From Ancylobacter sonchi (GTDB lineage: Bacteria; Pseudomonadota; Alphaproteobacteria; Rhizobiales; Xanthobacteraceae), in assembly GCF_018390695.1 (NCBI RefSeq), contig NZ_JAHBGF010000028.1, positions 248,001 to 312,000 of the forward strand: a stretch of 64,000 nucleotides of DNA, given 5' to 3'. Positions 24,027 through 32,124 of this stretch are shown here, in pieces; the stretch's first letter is position 1; every line of letters begins with the position of its first letter. A program made the position numbers and the translations under genes. The notes beneath the pieces are model-generated. The model was not told the DNA's origin. It made no database searches and saw only the letters and a program-made list of their open reading frames with translations.

Positions 24027-24732
24027 TGAGGTCCTCGAACGAAGTTCCGGCGGAAGCCGGCAGGGTTGGGCTCATCTCCGAGACGAGCGCGGGCAGGAAG
24101 GCAAGCACGTCGGCAAAGCTGGACACTGCCAGATGCGGCAGGGCTTCATCGGCGCAATAGGCGGCGAGGCTTCCCTTCGCGAAGACGAAATCAGCGCGCC
24201 GAGCAAGGCAAAAATCGGACCGCCCGTCGCCGACCAGCACCAGGTGCTGCTTGCCGTCGGTGGCGGCGCATTTGCAGGTGCCGCTGCCGCAGCCTTCATT
24301 GCCGTTGCTGAAGCTGGCGGCCCAGCGATCGCCACCGACCGGCACCATGCGGTTGCAGGTGACGGGAAGGTCGAGGCCGGCGGCGGCCAGCAGCGGCAGG
24401 ATGGACACGTCGAACCCGTCGGACACCACCGAGACGTCGGCGCCGTACTGCCGCGCGGCTGCCACGAAGCGCGGCACGTCCGGATCGAGCGTGATCGCGG
24501 AGAGGGCGCGGCGCACATCCTGCTCGCTGGCACGGATCAGCGCGACCTGCGCGGCGAGGCACTCGCGTGACGAAATTTCCCCGGCCTGCCAGCGATCTTC
24601 GATGTCGCGCCATTCCGGCTCGGCGAAGCTCTCCAGCAGGAAGTCGGTGGTATCGATGGGGCAGATGGTTCCGTCGAAATCCAGTGCGAAGTGAAGCCGC
24701 GAAATCACGTGCATGAGGTTACCGATGGTCAT
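24019..24732 (-). CDS. MtnX-like HAD-IB phosphatase
   Basis: A 237-residue HAD phosphatase. Motif I is DFDGT (Asp18/Asp20), motif II is VVSDGFD, and motif III/IV is LVLVGDGRSD. The cysteine-rich insert GCGSGTCKC (about residues 147-155) is typical of the MtnX-like group. MtnX acts on a methylthiopentenyl phosphate in methionine salvage, but no other salvage gene is here, so a different phosphomonoester is likely. First gene of the eight-gene operon. Start ATG at 24732 or 24714; neither has a clear ribosome site. An AT-rich promoter-like block lies just upstream. Confidence 0.82.
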   Translation of the reverse strand: MTIGNLMHVISRLHFALDFDGTICPIDTTDFLLESFAEPEWRDIEDRWQAGEISSRECLAAQVALIRASEQDVRRALSAITLDPDVPRFVAAARQYGADVSVVSDGFDVSILPLLAAAGLDLPVTCNRMVPVGGDRWAASFSNGNEGCGSGTCKCAATDGKQHLVLVGDGRSDFCLARRADFVFAKGSLAAYCADEALPHLAVSSFADVLAFLPALVSEMSPTLPASAGTSFEDLNA

Positions 24733-25174
24733 GTATATGTTCTGACGAGTCTATGCCCGCTTCTCGAACGACTTTCTTTCACATAGCTAGCAAAATTTCT
24801 TTTCAATTTCGCCTGCTTCTAAGGTCGGGGGCATGAGGTGCCCACCCGACTGTCACCAATCTGCCACGGTGGTGCTGATCCCCTTGAAATCGTTGCGTCA
24901 ACTTGCGCGGGTATGCGGACGATGCATGGCCGGTCTGTCCTCATCTAGGGTTGAGCTGAGGGCTCCGCCAGATGGGGTTTCGATACTTCGCCGCCCCGGC
25001 GCGAAAGCAATGCCGTGGCGGTACGCGGCACATGACGTCAGGTGCCGGGACGATGCCCGGCTTCGCGTGGCCGGCCGATTTCGTCGGGCGGGCGGACCGG
25101 GTCGGGTGTTCGACGGCGGGACTCAAGGTCATGTAAGCTGATGCCAAGCTGCTTGTGACGGCGGGGATCCGGCC
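24733..25174. other. Divergent intergenic region, phosphatase operon / response regulator
   Basis: About 440 bases with no credible gene. The part next to the phosphatase gene (24740-24830) is AT-rich and probably contains the minus-strand operon promoter. The rest is GC-rich, with no clear box, repeat or RNA structure that I can support. Confidence 0.55.
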
Positions 25175-25849
25175 ATGCGTCTGTTGCTCGTCGAAGATGA
25201 TTGCGAAGTTGCCAGGATGCTTGAAGCCGCCCTTGAGCCGGCGGGCTTCGCGGTCGATCACGTCGCGAGTATTGCCAGTGCCGAGGCGGCCCTTGCGGCC
25301 GGGCATCATGACATCGCCGTGCTCGACCTGCGCTTGCCGGACGGCAATGGCCTCGATCTGCTGAAGCGGTGCCGGGCGAACGGCGTCGCCATTCCGATCC
25401 TCATCCTCAGCGGGCGCGACAGTCCGGCGGAGCGGGTGCGCGGGCTGGAGGAGGGCGGCGACGACTACATGGGAAAGCCGTTCCATCTCGATGAGCTGGT
25501 GGCCCGGCTGCGGGTGCTGCTGCGCCGGCCGAACCAGGCGCTGGGCATTCATCTCATCATCGGCAATGTCGACTTCGATACCGTCGCCCTCAAGGTGACG
25601 GTGGCGAACCTGCCGCTGTCGCTGTCGCGGCGAGAGCTCCGTTTGCTTGAGCTGTTCATGCGCCGGGCCGGGCGTGTGCTGACCAAGGACGTCATCGAGC
25701 ACGCGCTGTACAGCTTCGACGACGAGATCGAGTCGAACGCCGTGGAGGTGCTCATGCATCGCCTCCGCCGCAAGCTGGCCGACGCCGGCGCCAACTCGGG
25801 CATCCAGACGCTGCGCGGCATCGGTTACGTGATGGACGACGCAAGGTGA
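25175..25849 (+). CDS. OmpR/PhoB family response regulator
   Basis: A 224-residue two-component regulator. The receiver has acidic residues Glu7-Asp9, phosphoacceptor Asp51 (VLDLRLPDG), Ser79 and Lys101 (GKPF). The C-terminal winged helix has the expected LSRRELRLLELFMRRAGRVLTKD and VEVLMHRLRRKL recognition region. No histidine kinase gene is adjacent, so it is an orphan in this window. It lies upstream of the polysaccharide genes on the same strand, and the intervening region has an 11-bp tandem repeat of the form used by this family. Confidence 0.92.
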   Translation: MRLLLVEDDCEVARMLEAALEPAGFAVDHVASIASAEAALAAGHHDIAVLDLRLPDGNGLDLLKRCRANGVAIPILILSGRDSPAERVRGLEEGGDDYMGKPFHLDELVARLRVLLRRPNQALGIHLIIGNVDFDTVALKVTVANLPLSLSRRELRLLELFMRRAGRVLTKDVIEHALYSFDDEIESNAVEVLMHRLRRKLADAGANSGIQTLRGIGYVMDDAR

Positions 25850-26322
25850 GCTTGCCGCCCCCCGCGCCGCCGGCCGGCATGTCGGTGTGCCAGCTCGGCC
25901 GCCGGTGCGAGCGCAAATAGGGAGGCGTCCCGCCATCGTTCTTTTGCCGGCGGGCGTGGATACCGTCCAACACGTCGCCTGTAGGGCGACGACATATAAT
26001 ATGCCAACTGACTTGATATTTTCACGATAAAAAATTTTCAATTTCGTACTAAAGCGGACCAATTGTAAGCTTGCCGTAAGGTTGCCTGCTCAGATTGCTG
26101 AGGGAACGGATGTTGAGGGGCTACTCAACCCGATCGTGGAGTATCAGTTCCGCCAGGATGCGATCTGTCGTCACGCTTTTCTAGGCTAGAGGCATAGCCC
26201 GGCATTCCCTGGTCCGATGGGACGGGGCCGTCGTTGGTTGATGCGGCCAGATAGCTGATATCGCTCATCTTATCCCGCAATTCGACATTCATCATCACTG
26301 CGAGATCGAAGGTTCTGCACCC
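25850..26322. other. AT-rich regulatory region upstream of the polysaccharide genes
   Basis: About 470 bases without a gene. In order: a small hairpin CGTCGCC/GGCGACG (25973-25991), a consensus -10-like TATAAT (25995-26000) without a clear -35, a strongly AT-rich block (26015-26060), the 11-bp tandem repeat (26065-26086), and a hairpin GTTGAG/CTCAAC (26112-26129). The long leader before the start at 26323 suggests regulated transcription. Confidence 0.6.
26065..26086 (+). promoter_or_regulatory. Tandem 11-bp direct repeat, candidate response-regulator box
   Basis: GTAAGCTTGCC is followed directly by GTAAGGTTGCC (10 of 11 identical). OmpR/PhoB regulators bind head-to-tail on direct repeats with 11-bp period, as in the pho box. 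The site lies between an orphan regulator of that family and the gene cluster it may control. Confidence 0.55.
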
Positions 26323-27348
26323 ATGCAAAGAGCGATGGCGCATGCCCGTATCACCCGCGATGCCACCCTGCGCCGGAACCGTCGGATTCTGGTCACCGGC
26401 GGGGCGGGCTTTGTTGGCTCCCATTTGTGCGACCGGCTTGTCGAGCGCGGAGCCCATGTTGTTTGCCTCGACGATCTATCGACCGGAAGGCGGCAAAATA
26501 TCGAGCACCTGATTGGCAATCCGCGTTTTTCGTTGCTGGTGCACGATGTGGTGGAGCCGCTGCCGATCCGTCTCGAGGTGGACGAGATCTACAACCTCGC
26601 ATGCCCGGCCTCGCCGCCGGCCTATTCCGCCGTGCCCATCCACACCACGCTGACCAGCGTGCTCGGAGCACACCATCTCCTCGAGCTGGCGACGGAGCAG
26701 AATGCCCGGATCCTGCAGGCTTCGACATCCGAGGTCTATGGCGATCCCGAGGTAAGCCCGCAGTCGGAAACCTATTGGGGGCACGTCGACCCGATCGGTC
26801 CACGCGCCTGCTACGACGAAGGCAAGCGCTGCGCGGAAAGCCTGTTCTTCGATCATGCGCGCCTTCTGGGAACGCGGATCAAGATCGCCCGGATCTTCAA
26901 TACCTACGGTCCGCGCATGAGCACGGATGACGGGCGCGTCACCTCGAACCTGATCGTGCAGGCGCTGTCCGGCGCCGACATGACCGTGTATGGCGACGGC
27001 TCGCAGACCCGGTCCTTCTGCTATGTCGACGAGACGGTCGAGGCGCTGATCCGCCTGATGGCGACGCCAGACTCCGTGGTCGGGCCGGTCAATATCGGCA
27101 ACCCGGACGAGCGAACCATCAATGATTTCGCCGCCATCGTGCGGCGGATGACCGGGTCGCGGTCGCAGATCATCTACCGTCCGCTGCCGGTCGACGATCC
27201 GCGCCGCCGCTGCCCCGACATCGGCCAGGCGGTGCGCCTGCTCGACTGGCTGCCGAACATCGCGCTCGAGGAAGGTCTGGCCCGCACCATCGCCTATTTC
27301 CGCAACGAGCTGGTGCGCCAGCCCGCGCGGCGGGAGGTCGTGGCATGA
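26323..27348 (+). CDS. UDP-glucuronate decarboxylase / UDP-xylose synthase (SDR)
   Basis: A 341-residue NAD-dependent short-chain dehydrogenase of the extended type. The NAD motif GGAGFVG is at 26-32, and the active site has Ser136 in STSEVYGDP and YxxxK at Tyr164-Lys168. The context motifs [11 protein letters not shown] and [19 protein letters not shown] are the hallmark of UDP-xylose synthases, which convert UDP-glucuronate to UDP-xylose. It therefore supplies a sugar donor to the glycosyltransferase encoded next. Start ATG 26323 lacks a good ribosome site; ATG 26335 is an alternative. Confidence 0.87.
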   Translation: MQRAMAHARITRDATLRRNRRILVTGGAGFVGSHLCDRLVERGAHVVCLDDLSTGRRQNIEHLIGNPRFSLLVHDVVEPLPIRLEVDEIYNLACPASPPAYSAVPIHTTLTSVLGAHHLLELATEQNARILQASTSEVYGDPEVSPQSETYWGHVDPIGPRACYDEGKRCAESLFFDHARLLGTRIKIARIFNTYGPRMSTDDGRVTSNLIVQALSGADMTVYGDGSQTRSFCYVDETVEALIRLMATPDSVVGPVNIGNPDERTINDFAAIVRRMTGSRSQIIYRPLPVDDPRRRCPDIGQAVRLLDWLPNIALEEGLARTIAYFRNELVRQPARREVVA

Positions 27349-27391
27349 GCGTGACCGGGGCAAGGTCGGGATCGGGAACAACGGTCCATGG

Positions 27392-27417
27392 GAGCGCCGG
27401 CAGCCATGCCGGCGCTC
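27392..27417 (+). other. Intercistronic hairpin between sugar-nucleotide and glycosyltransferase genes
   Basis: A perfect 11-bp stem (GAGCGCCGGCA / TGCCGGCGCTC) with a 4-base loop GCCA. It sits 43 bases after the stop and 40 bases before the next start. No T-tract follows. Likely effects are partial termination or mRNA protection. Confidence 0.6.
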
Positions 27418-27457
27418 GCCTCCTGCGGCCTGACGGCGTCAGAGCAAGGAGGCGCCC

Positions 27458-29485
27458 ATGACCGGAGATCCGCGGAACCGCGAAGCGCTGAACCCTGACG
27501 CGCTGCACCACGATCCACGTCTTCTCGCCGCGGCGGCCGAGGACATTCCCGGCGAGTTCGTCGACCGCCGCGTCTATAATCGTCCGCGTGCCGCGCTGAT
27601 GCCGCTGCTCGATCGCTGGCAGCGGATCGAACTGTTCTTCGCCATGACGGCCTGGATGGCCGCCTTCCTGTTCTTCTGGGTCTGGTGGCTCGATCCGGCG
27701 CATGTGGACGGTCTCGGGCGGTTCGTCTTTGCCAGCCTGCCCTTCGTCTGGCTCACCCTGATGCCGGTCTATTTCTTCAGCGTCTTCGCCGGCAGCCGCA
27801 AGCCGGCCGGCATCGCGCTGCTGCCGGCGGGAAGCCGGGTGGCGATGGTGGTGACCAAGGCGCCGTCCGAACCCTTCGAGGTGGTGGCGCAGACGCTGGA
27901 GGCCATGCTGGCCCAGCCCTATCCGCACGACACCTGGCTCGCCGACGAGGACCCCTCGGAGGCGACGCGCGGCTGGTGCGCGGAGCGCGGCATCCGCGTC
28001 TCCACCCGCAAGGGCGTCGCGGCGTATCAGCGACAGGACTGGCCGCGCCGGGTACGCTGCAAGGAGGGAAACCTCGCTTACTTCTACGACCATTACGGTT
28101 ATGAGCTGTACGACTTCGTCGTGCAGATGGACGCCGATCACGTGCCGACCCCGCACTATCTGGAGCGGATGCTGGCGCCGTTCAGCGACCCGCGCATCGG
28201 CTATGTGTCCGCGCCCAGCATCTGCGACCGCAATGCCGCGCACAGCTGGGCGGCGCGGGCCCGCCTCTATGCCGAGGCCTCGATGCATGGCGCACTCCAG
28301 GCCGGCTATACCGGAGGCTGGGCGCCGCTGTGCATCGGCTCGCACTATGCGGTGCGCACAGAGGCGCTGAAGGAGATCGGCGGCCTCGGCCCGGAACTCG
28401 CCGAGGACCACTCGACCACGCTGATGATGAATGCGCATGGCTGGCGCGGCGTCCATGCCATCGATGCCATCGCCCATGGCGACGGCCCCCGCACCTTCGC
28501 CGACCTCGCGACCCAGGAATTCCAGTGGGCGCGGAGCCTCGTCACCATCCTCTTGCGCTATTCGCCCGATCTGGTGCCGCGGCTGCCGGGGCGGCTGCGC
28601 TTCCAGTTCCTGTTCTGCCAGTTCTGGTACCCGCTCTATTCCAGCATCTGGGCTCTGCTGTTCCTGATGCCGGCGGTGGCGCTCGCCTCCGGCCAGCATT
28701 TCGCCAACGTCACCTATCTCGACTTCGCCGTGCACTACGTGCCGATGTCGGTGGTGCTGCTGGTCATGATCTATCGCTGGCGCGCCAGCGGCTGGCTGCG
28801 CCCGGTGGATTCCCGGCTGCTGAGCTGGGAGGAGATCCTGTTCGTGCTGGCGAAGTGGCCGTGGTCGCTGCTCGGCACGCTCTATGCGCTGCGCGACTGG
28901 GTGACCGGCTCCTTCGTCGATTTCCGCGTCACGCCGAAGGGCAAGGGCGGGGTGGATCCGGTGCCGCTGCGGGTGCTCGCCCCCTATGCGGCGATCTCCG
29001 CAGGCTCGGCCGCCGCGCCGCTGGTGGTCGGCAATGCCGGCTCGGCGAGCGGCTTCTACATCTTCGCCATCGTCAATTCGCTGCTCTACGCGGTGCTGGT
29101 GGTCGTCATCCTCGTGCGGCACGGCGTCGAGAACCCGGACCGCCGGCGGATGCGCCTGCGCGGCGTCGCCTGCGCGGGGCTGGTCATCGGGCTGTTCGCC
29201 CTGCCGCTCGCCGCAGCCCGCCAGCGTGGGCCGGAAGGGCTGGGGGCGCTGGCATGGGGCGCCCTGCCGACCGCCTATACCCGCGTGGTGTTCTCCGCCA
29301 CCGGGGCCGGCATGGGACGCGGCGCCTTCCGGCTGGTCTTCATCCCGCCCTGGATCGCGAAGAACCAGCAGCCGCCATCCACCGGGCAGCCGTTCACCGA
29401 ATTCCCGTCGCCGGCGCGCGTGGCGCCGACGAGTGGCGCGCCGTCACCCGCGGCGCCTCCGATCCGGCCACGGGCAAGGAACTGA
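27458..29485 (+). CDS. Processive GT2 family glycosyltransferase (cellulose-synthase-like)
   Basis: A 675-residue inner-membrane synthase. Two helices occupy about residues 58-110, a cytoplasmic GT2 domain about 125-360, and about five further helices lie between 375 and 600, with a Pro-rich tail. Catalytic motifs are an acidic cluster ADEDP (162-166), DAD (225-227), AED (315-317) and QEFQW (353-357). The last replaces the usual Q-x-x-R-W of processive synthases, with Gln where Arg is expected. AAGGAGG precedes the ATG by five bases. It would polymerise and export a polysaccharide, perhaps using UDP-xylose or UDP-glucuronate; the product is unknown. Confidence 0.85.
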   Translation: MTGDPRNREALNPDALHHDPRLLAAAAEDIPGEFVDRRVYNRPRAALMPLLDRWQRIELFFAMTAWMAAFLFFWVWWLDPAHVDGLGRFVFASLPFVWLTLMPVYFFSVFAGSRKPAGIALLPAGSRVAMVVTKAPSEPFEVVAQTLEAMLAQPYPHDTWLADEDPSEATRGWCAERGIRVSTRKGVAAYQRQDWPRRVRCKEGNLAYFYDHYGYELYDFVVQMDADHVPTPHYLERMLAPFSDPRIGYVSAPSICDRNAAHSWAARARLYAEASMHGALQAGYTGGWAPLCIGSHYAVRTEALKEIGGLGPELAEDHSTTLMMNAHGWRGVHAIDAIAHGDGPRTFADLATQEFQWARSLVTILLRYSPDLVPRLPGRLRFQFLFCQFWYPLYSSIWALLFLMPAVALASGQHFANVTYLDFAVHYVPMSVVLLVMIYRWRASGWLRPVDSRLLSWEEILFVLAKWPWSLLGTLYALRDWVTGSFVDFRVTPKGKGGVDPVPLRVLAPYAAISAGSAAAPLVVGNAGSASGFYIFAIVNSLLYAVLVVVILVRHGVENPDRRRMRLRGVACAGLVIGLFALPLAAARQRGPEGLGALAWGALPTAYTRVVFSATGAGMGRGAFRLVFIPPWIAKNQQPPSTGQPFTEFPSPARVAPTSGAPSPAAPPIRPRARN

Positions 29486-29507
29486 GAGCGGGCTGCAACC
29501 CGCTCTC
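29484..29507 (+). other. Hairpin overlapping the glycosyltransferase stop codon
   Basis: A perfect 9-bp stem GAGAGCGGG/CCCGCTCTC with a 6-base loop starts within the TGA stop and ends 26 bases before the next start. No T-tract follows. It may tune expression of the hydrolase relative to the synthase. Confidence 0.55.
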
Positions 29508-29533
29508 GGTCAATGAGCAGAGGAGGCAGGAAG

Positions 29534-30457
29534 ATGAGGAGATGGTCCAAGCACATGTGGCTTGCCGCATTGTCCGGCAGCGCCGTGCTCGCGCTGACGC
29601 TCGCCCTGGTGATACCGGGCGAAACGCAGTCGACGACGCTCGGATCGCCGGCCGGCAAGGTGAAGTTCGGCATCTATGACCCCGACGGCGTGTTCGCCGG
29701 GGACAAAAACGTGCGTATCGAGCACATCTACATCCCCTGGCGGGATGCCGATCTCGGCTCGCTCGCCAAGGCCGACGGCTATGCTCGCGAGCGCCACCGG
29801 GAGTTGCTGATCTCCGTCGAGCCGTGGTCCTGGGCGCCGGGGGCTAACGCTCCGGCCGACCAGTTGCTCGGCGGTATCCTGGCCGGCGCCTATGACGGGT
29901 CGGCGCAGGGGGTCTGCGCCGCCGCCGGCGCGCTCGAAAGCCCGGTGACGATCCGCTGGGCGCACGAGATGGACCTGCACAATGGTCGCTTCCCGTGGTC
30001 GAGCTGGTCGGGGTCGGACTATGTCGCCGCCTACCGGCATTTCGTCACCGAGTGCCGGAAATACGCGCCCAACGCCCGGTTCATGTGGTCGCCGCGCGGC
30101 GAGGTCGGTCTCGCGGCCTATTATCCGGGCGACCTCTATGTCGATGAGATCGGCCTGACCGTGCTCGATCTCCAGCGATACGACATGGATCACTACGGCC
30201 ATGCGCGCAGCTTCGAGGAGGCGCTCCGGCCCGCCTATCAGCGCGTGGCTCGCTTCGGCAAGCCCATCGTGGTGGCCGAGCTCGGCTTCAACGGCGACGA
30301 GGAGTTCTCGGCGCAGTGGAGCCGCGACATGCGCACCATCGGCGACAGGTTCATCGGACTTACCGCCGTCGTCTACTTCAACGAGGTCGATCCGTTCGCT
30401 TGGCCGGCACCCTATGGCCGACCCGACTGGCGGCTGCAACGCGGTCTCGTGAACTGA
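29534..30457 (+). CDS. GH26-like secreted glycoside hydrolase
   Basis: A 307-residue protein with an N-terminal signal or anchor (residues about 8-30) and a TIM-barrel hydrolase of the GH26 beta-mannanase/endoglucanase type. The acid/base is Glu145 in RWAHEMD and the nucleophile is Glu249 in VVAELGF, the usual strand 4 and strand 7 positions. Start at 29534 is preceded by AGGAGG at seven bases; an ATG seven codons earlier has none. Periplasmic hydrolases paired with a GT2 synthase usually trim or release the polymer during export, as the cellulase does in bcs operons. Confidence 0.78.
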   Translation: MRRWSKHMWLAALSGSAVLALTLALVIPGETQSTTLGSPAGKVKFGIYDPDGVFAGDKNVRIEHIYIPWRDADLGSLAKADGYARERHRELLISVEPWSWAPGANAPADQLLGGILAGAYDGSAQGVCAAAGALESPVTIRWAHEMDLHNGRFPWSSWSGSDYVAAYRHFVTECRKYAPNARFMWSPRGEVGLAAYYPGDLYVDEIGLTVLDLQRYDMDHYGHARSFEEALRPAYQRVARFGKPIVVAELGFNGDEEFSAQWSRDMRTIGDRFIGLTAVVYFNEVDPFAWPAPYGRPDWRLQRGLVN

Positions 30458-30511
30458 AACCGCTGCGGCATCGACTGCGGCCGGTGCCTTTTACCGTTCA
30501 GGAGGTTCCTT

Positions 30512-31072
30512 ATGATGAAATCCATCGCAGCCGTCACGGTCGCCGCGATGCTGGCAGGCGTGACCTTCGCGGGCACGGCGCCGGCAGCCTACGCTCAGGC
30601 AGCGGCACCCCAGGCAGCGGCTCAAGCTGCCATGAAGCCGAACCCGACCGGCATGCCGAGCGTGACCAGCATCGATGCCCTCTATTCCGGCAAGAGCTGG
30701 ATCTGGTCGGACGGGGCGGCGTATTTCTCGCCCAACCGCAAATTCGTGGCCTGGGCGGGGTCCGGCAAGGACGTGTCCTACGTGCAGGGGACCTGGTGGG
30801 TGTCGCCCATCGGCTGGGTCTGCTTCCAGGGGATGTGGCACGCCAACGGCCCGTCGGGCCGCAACTCGACCTGCTTCTCCCATCGCATGGGTCCCGAGCA
30901 GGTCATGTACCAGCGCAAGGAACCGGGTGGCGACTGGTATGTGTTCAAGCACGCCCAGATGATGACCGGCGACGAATACGCCAAGTTCAAGAATGGCGAT
31001 CTCGCCAGCGCCGGCATGATGAAGGCGAAGCAGGAGCTCAAGGCGATCCGGGCCGTGAGCGCGCGCAACTGA
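30512..31072 (+). CDS. DUF995 secreted protein
   Basis: A 186-residue exported protein (signal peptide to about AYAQA, then an Ala/Gln-rich linker) with a DUF995 domain: LYSGKSWIWSDGAAYFSPNRKFVAW, GTWWVSPIGWVCFQGMWH and a pair of cysteines. DUF995 proteins occur in Rhizobiales, often near exopolysaccharide genes, with no proven activity. AGGAGG lies six bases before the ATG at 30512. It closes the presumed polysaccharide operon and may assist polymer handling in the periplasm. Confidence 0.8.
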   Translation: MMKSIAAVTVAAMLAGVTFAGTAPAAYAQAAAPQAAAQAAMKPNPTGMPSVTSIDALYSGKSWIWSDGAAYFSPNRKFVAWAGSGKDVSYVQGTWWVSPIGWVCFQGMWHANGPSGRNSTCFSHRMGPEQVMYQRKEPGGDWYVFKHAQMMTGDEYAKFKNGDLASAGMMKAKQELKAIRAVSARN

Positions 31073-31119
31073 GCGGGTGCGGGAAATCGCAACCGCCGCC
31101 CTTGATGCGGTGAAGCGGG

Positions 31120-31146
31120 GAGGGGGCGGCAGGTGCCGCACCCCTC
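31120..31146. terminator. Candidate bidirectional terminator between convergent genes
   Basis: An 11-bp stem with one bulged A: GAGGGG-CGGC on the left and GCCG-C(A)CCCCTC on the right. It lies between the DUF995 gene and a convergent small gene. No long T-tract is present on either side. Confidence 0.4.
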
Positions 31147-31204
31147 GAGACGTGCCTGAAGATGTACCTGGAGACTTTTCTTACGTCACGTCCTACCCGG
31201 CGGC

Positions 31205-31504
31205 TCACTCGGCGCGGCCGGGGCGTCCCTCTTCGCGCGTGCGTCCGACGCCGGCGGCGATCGCGGCATAGTCGAGCGCCGATCCGTCGCGCTCCATCGC
31301 GCGCCGCAGGAAGCGTATCGGGAAGCGGATCGCCTCCCGATTGGCCTCGCTCATGCTCGGCGCACGCGACGAGATCCCGGCTTCGGCGCAGGACAGCGCC
31401 GTGACGATCTCGTCGCCGCTCAGCACACCCTTCTTCTTGAGCGCCTCGCACAGCGCGGCCAAGGCGAGCAGCGTACCTTCCATTTGCAGATTGGCAGTGT
31501 TCAT
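31205..31504 (-). CDS. Conserved-looking hypothetical protein (99 aa)
   Basis: A 99-residue soluble, helical protein (MNTANLQMEGTLLALAALCE, KKKGVLSGDEIVTALSCAEA, NREAIRFPIRFLRRA). Composition and layout resemble a small alphaproteobacterial hypothetical family, but I cannot name it. The start at 31504 is set by GGGAGG about eight bases upstream; the frame extends further up without a better site. There is no signal peptide. Operon status is unclear. Confidence 0.65.
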   Translation of the reverse strand: MNTANLQMEGTLLALAALCEALKKKGVLSGDEIVTALSCAEAGISSRAPSMSEANREAIRFPIRFLRRAMERDGSALDYAAIAAGVGRTREEGRPGRAE

Positions 31505-31658
31505 GCGGGCTCCCTCCCGGTCTTCTGGGGCGCCGCACCACCGGACGATCGCCGCGAGGGTCGCGCCATCGATCTCTAAGCTAGGACGATGGGCGGGGAG
31601 AGCCAATGCTTTCCGATGCGAAATGTCCGGCGACAAGCGGGACGTCGCCGTCCCCCGG

Positions 31659-32003
31659 TCAATCCGGCGTCTGTGTGCCGGCAAGACCGTTGGGCGCCTT
31701 CTTGACACCCGCCGCCGGGGCGCGCTTGGGGCGGGGCTTGAGCGACACATCGGAAACGGGGGAGGCGATCGCGCCGGCGGGTTCGTTTTCACCGCCGGTC
31801 GGGGCGAGAACGGGGGCGGTGTCGGCGTCGAGCGGTGCCGGCGCCTGTTCCGGCACAACCGGGGAGGCGGGAGCGGGCTCGTCCTCGTATGGGATGAGTT
31901 TTTCGGCCTGCAGCCAGTGATGAACGGCGCGGTCATGCGGATGCCCCTCGGCCTCCCAGAGCCGGTAGGCCTGTTCGCGGACAAGCTGGTCGCGGTCGTT
32001 CAT
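31659..32003 (-). CDS. DUF2934 domain protein
   Basis: A 114-residue protein whose first 36 residues carry the DUF2934 pattern (VREQAYRLWEAEGHPHDRAVHHWLQAE). It continues into a Pro/Ala-rich disordered tail ending in basic residues. The family is common in Rhizobiales and has no assigned role. GGAGG is six bases before the ATG. The reading frame upstream of 32003 also lacks stops but shows no coding character. Confidence 0.75.
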   Translation of the reverse strand: MNDRDQLVREQAYRLWEAEGHPHDRAVHHWLQAEKLIPYEDEPAPASPVVPEQAPAPLDADTAPVLAPTGGENEPAGAIASPVSDVSLKPRPKRAPAAGVKKAPNGLAGTQTPD

Positions 32004-32124
32004 CGTCTTCCTCCCATGGTTTACGCCACAACGTGGAGCGCGGAGAACTCGTTCCCTGCTCGCCACGACGACATGATGACGCTCCAGCACCGCCACCATC
32101 CGCCGGTCGCGCGGCCGGTCGGTC

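Noticed and set aside
24019-24732. Methionine-salvage MtnX
   Set aside because: Fold and motifs fit MtnX-like HAD-IB, but none of the other salvage genes (mtnA, B, D, W) is present and it is coupled to an aminotransferase.
24941-26062. 373-codon minus-strand frame over the response regulator and flanks
   Set aside because: It spans both a real gene and two promoter regions, and its translation has no coherent domain.
27170-29122. 650-codon minus-strand frame across the glycosyltransferase
   Set aside because: Low-complexity Arg/Gln/His translation and no ribosome site. The sense frame has catalytic GT2 motifs and helices.
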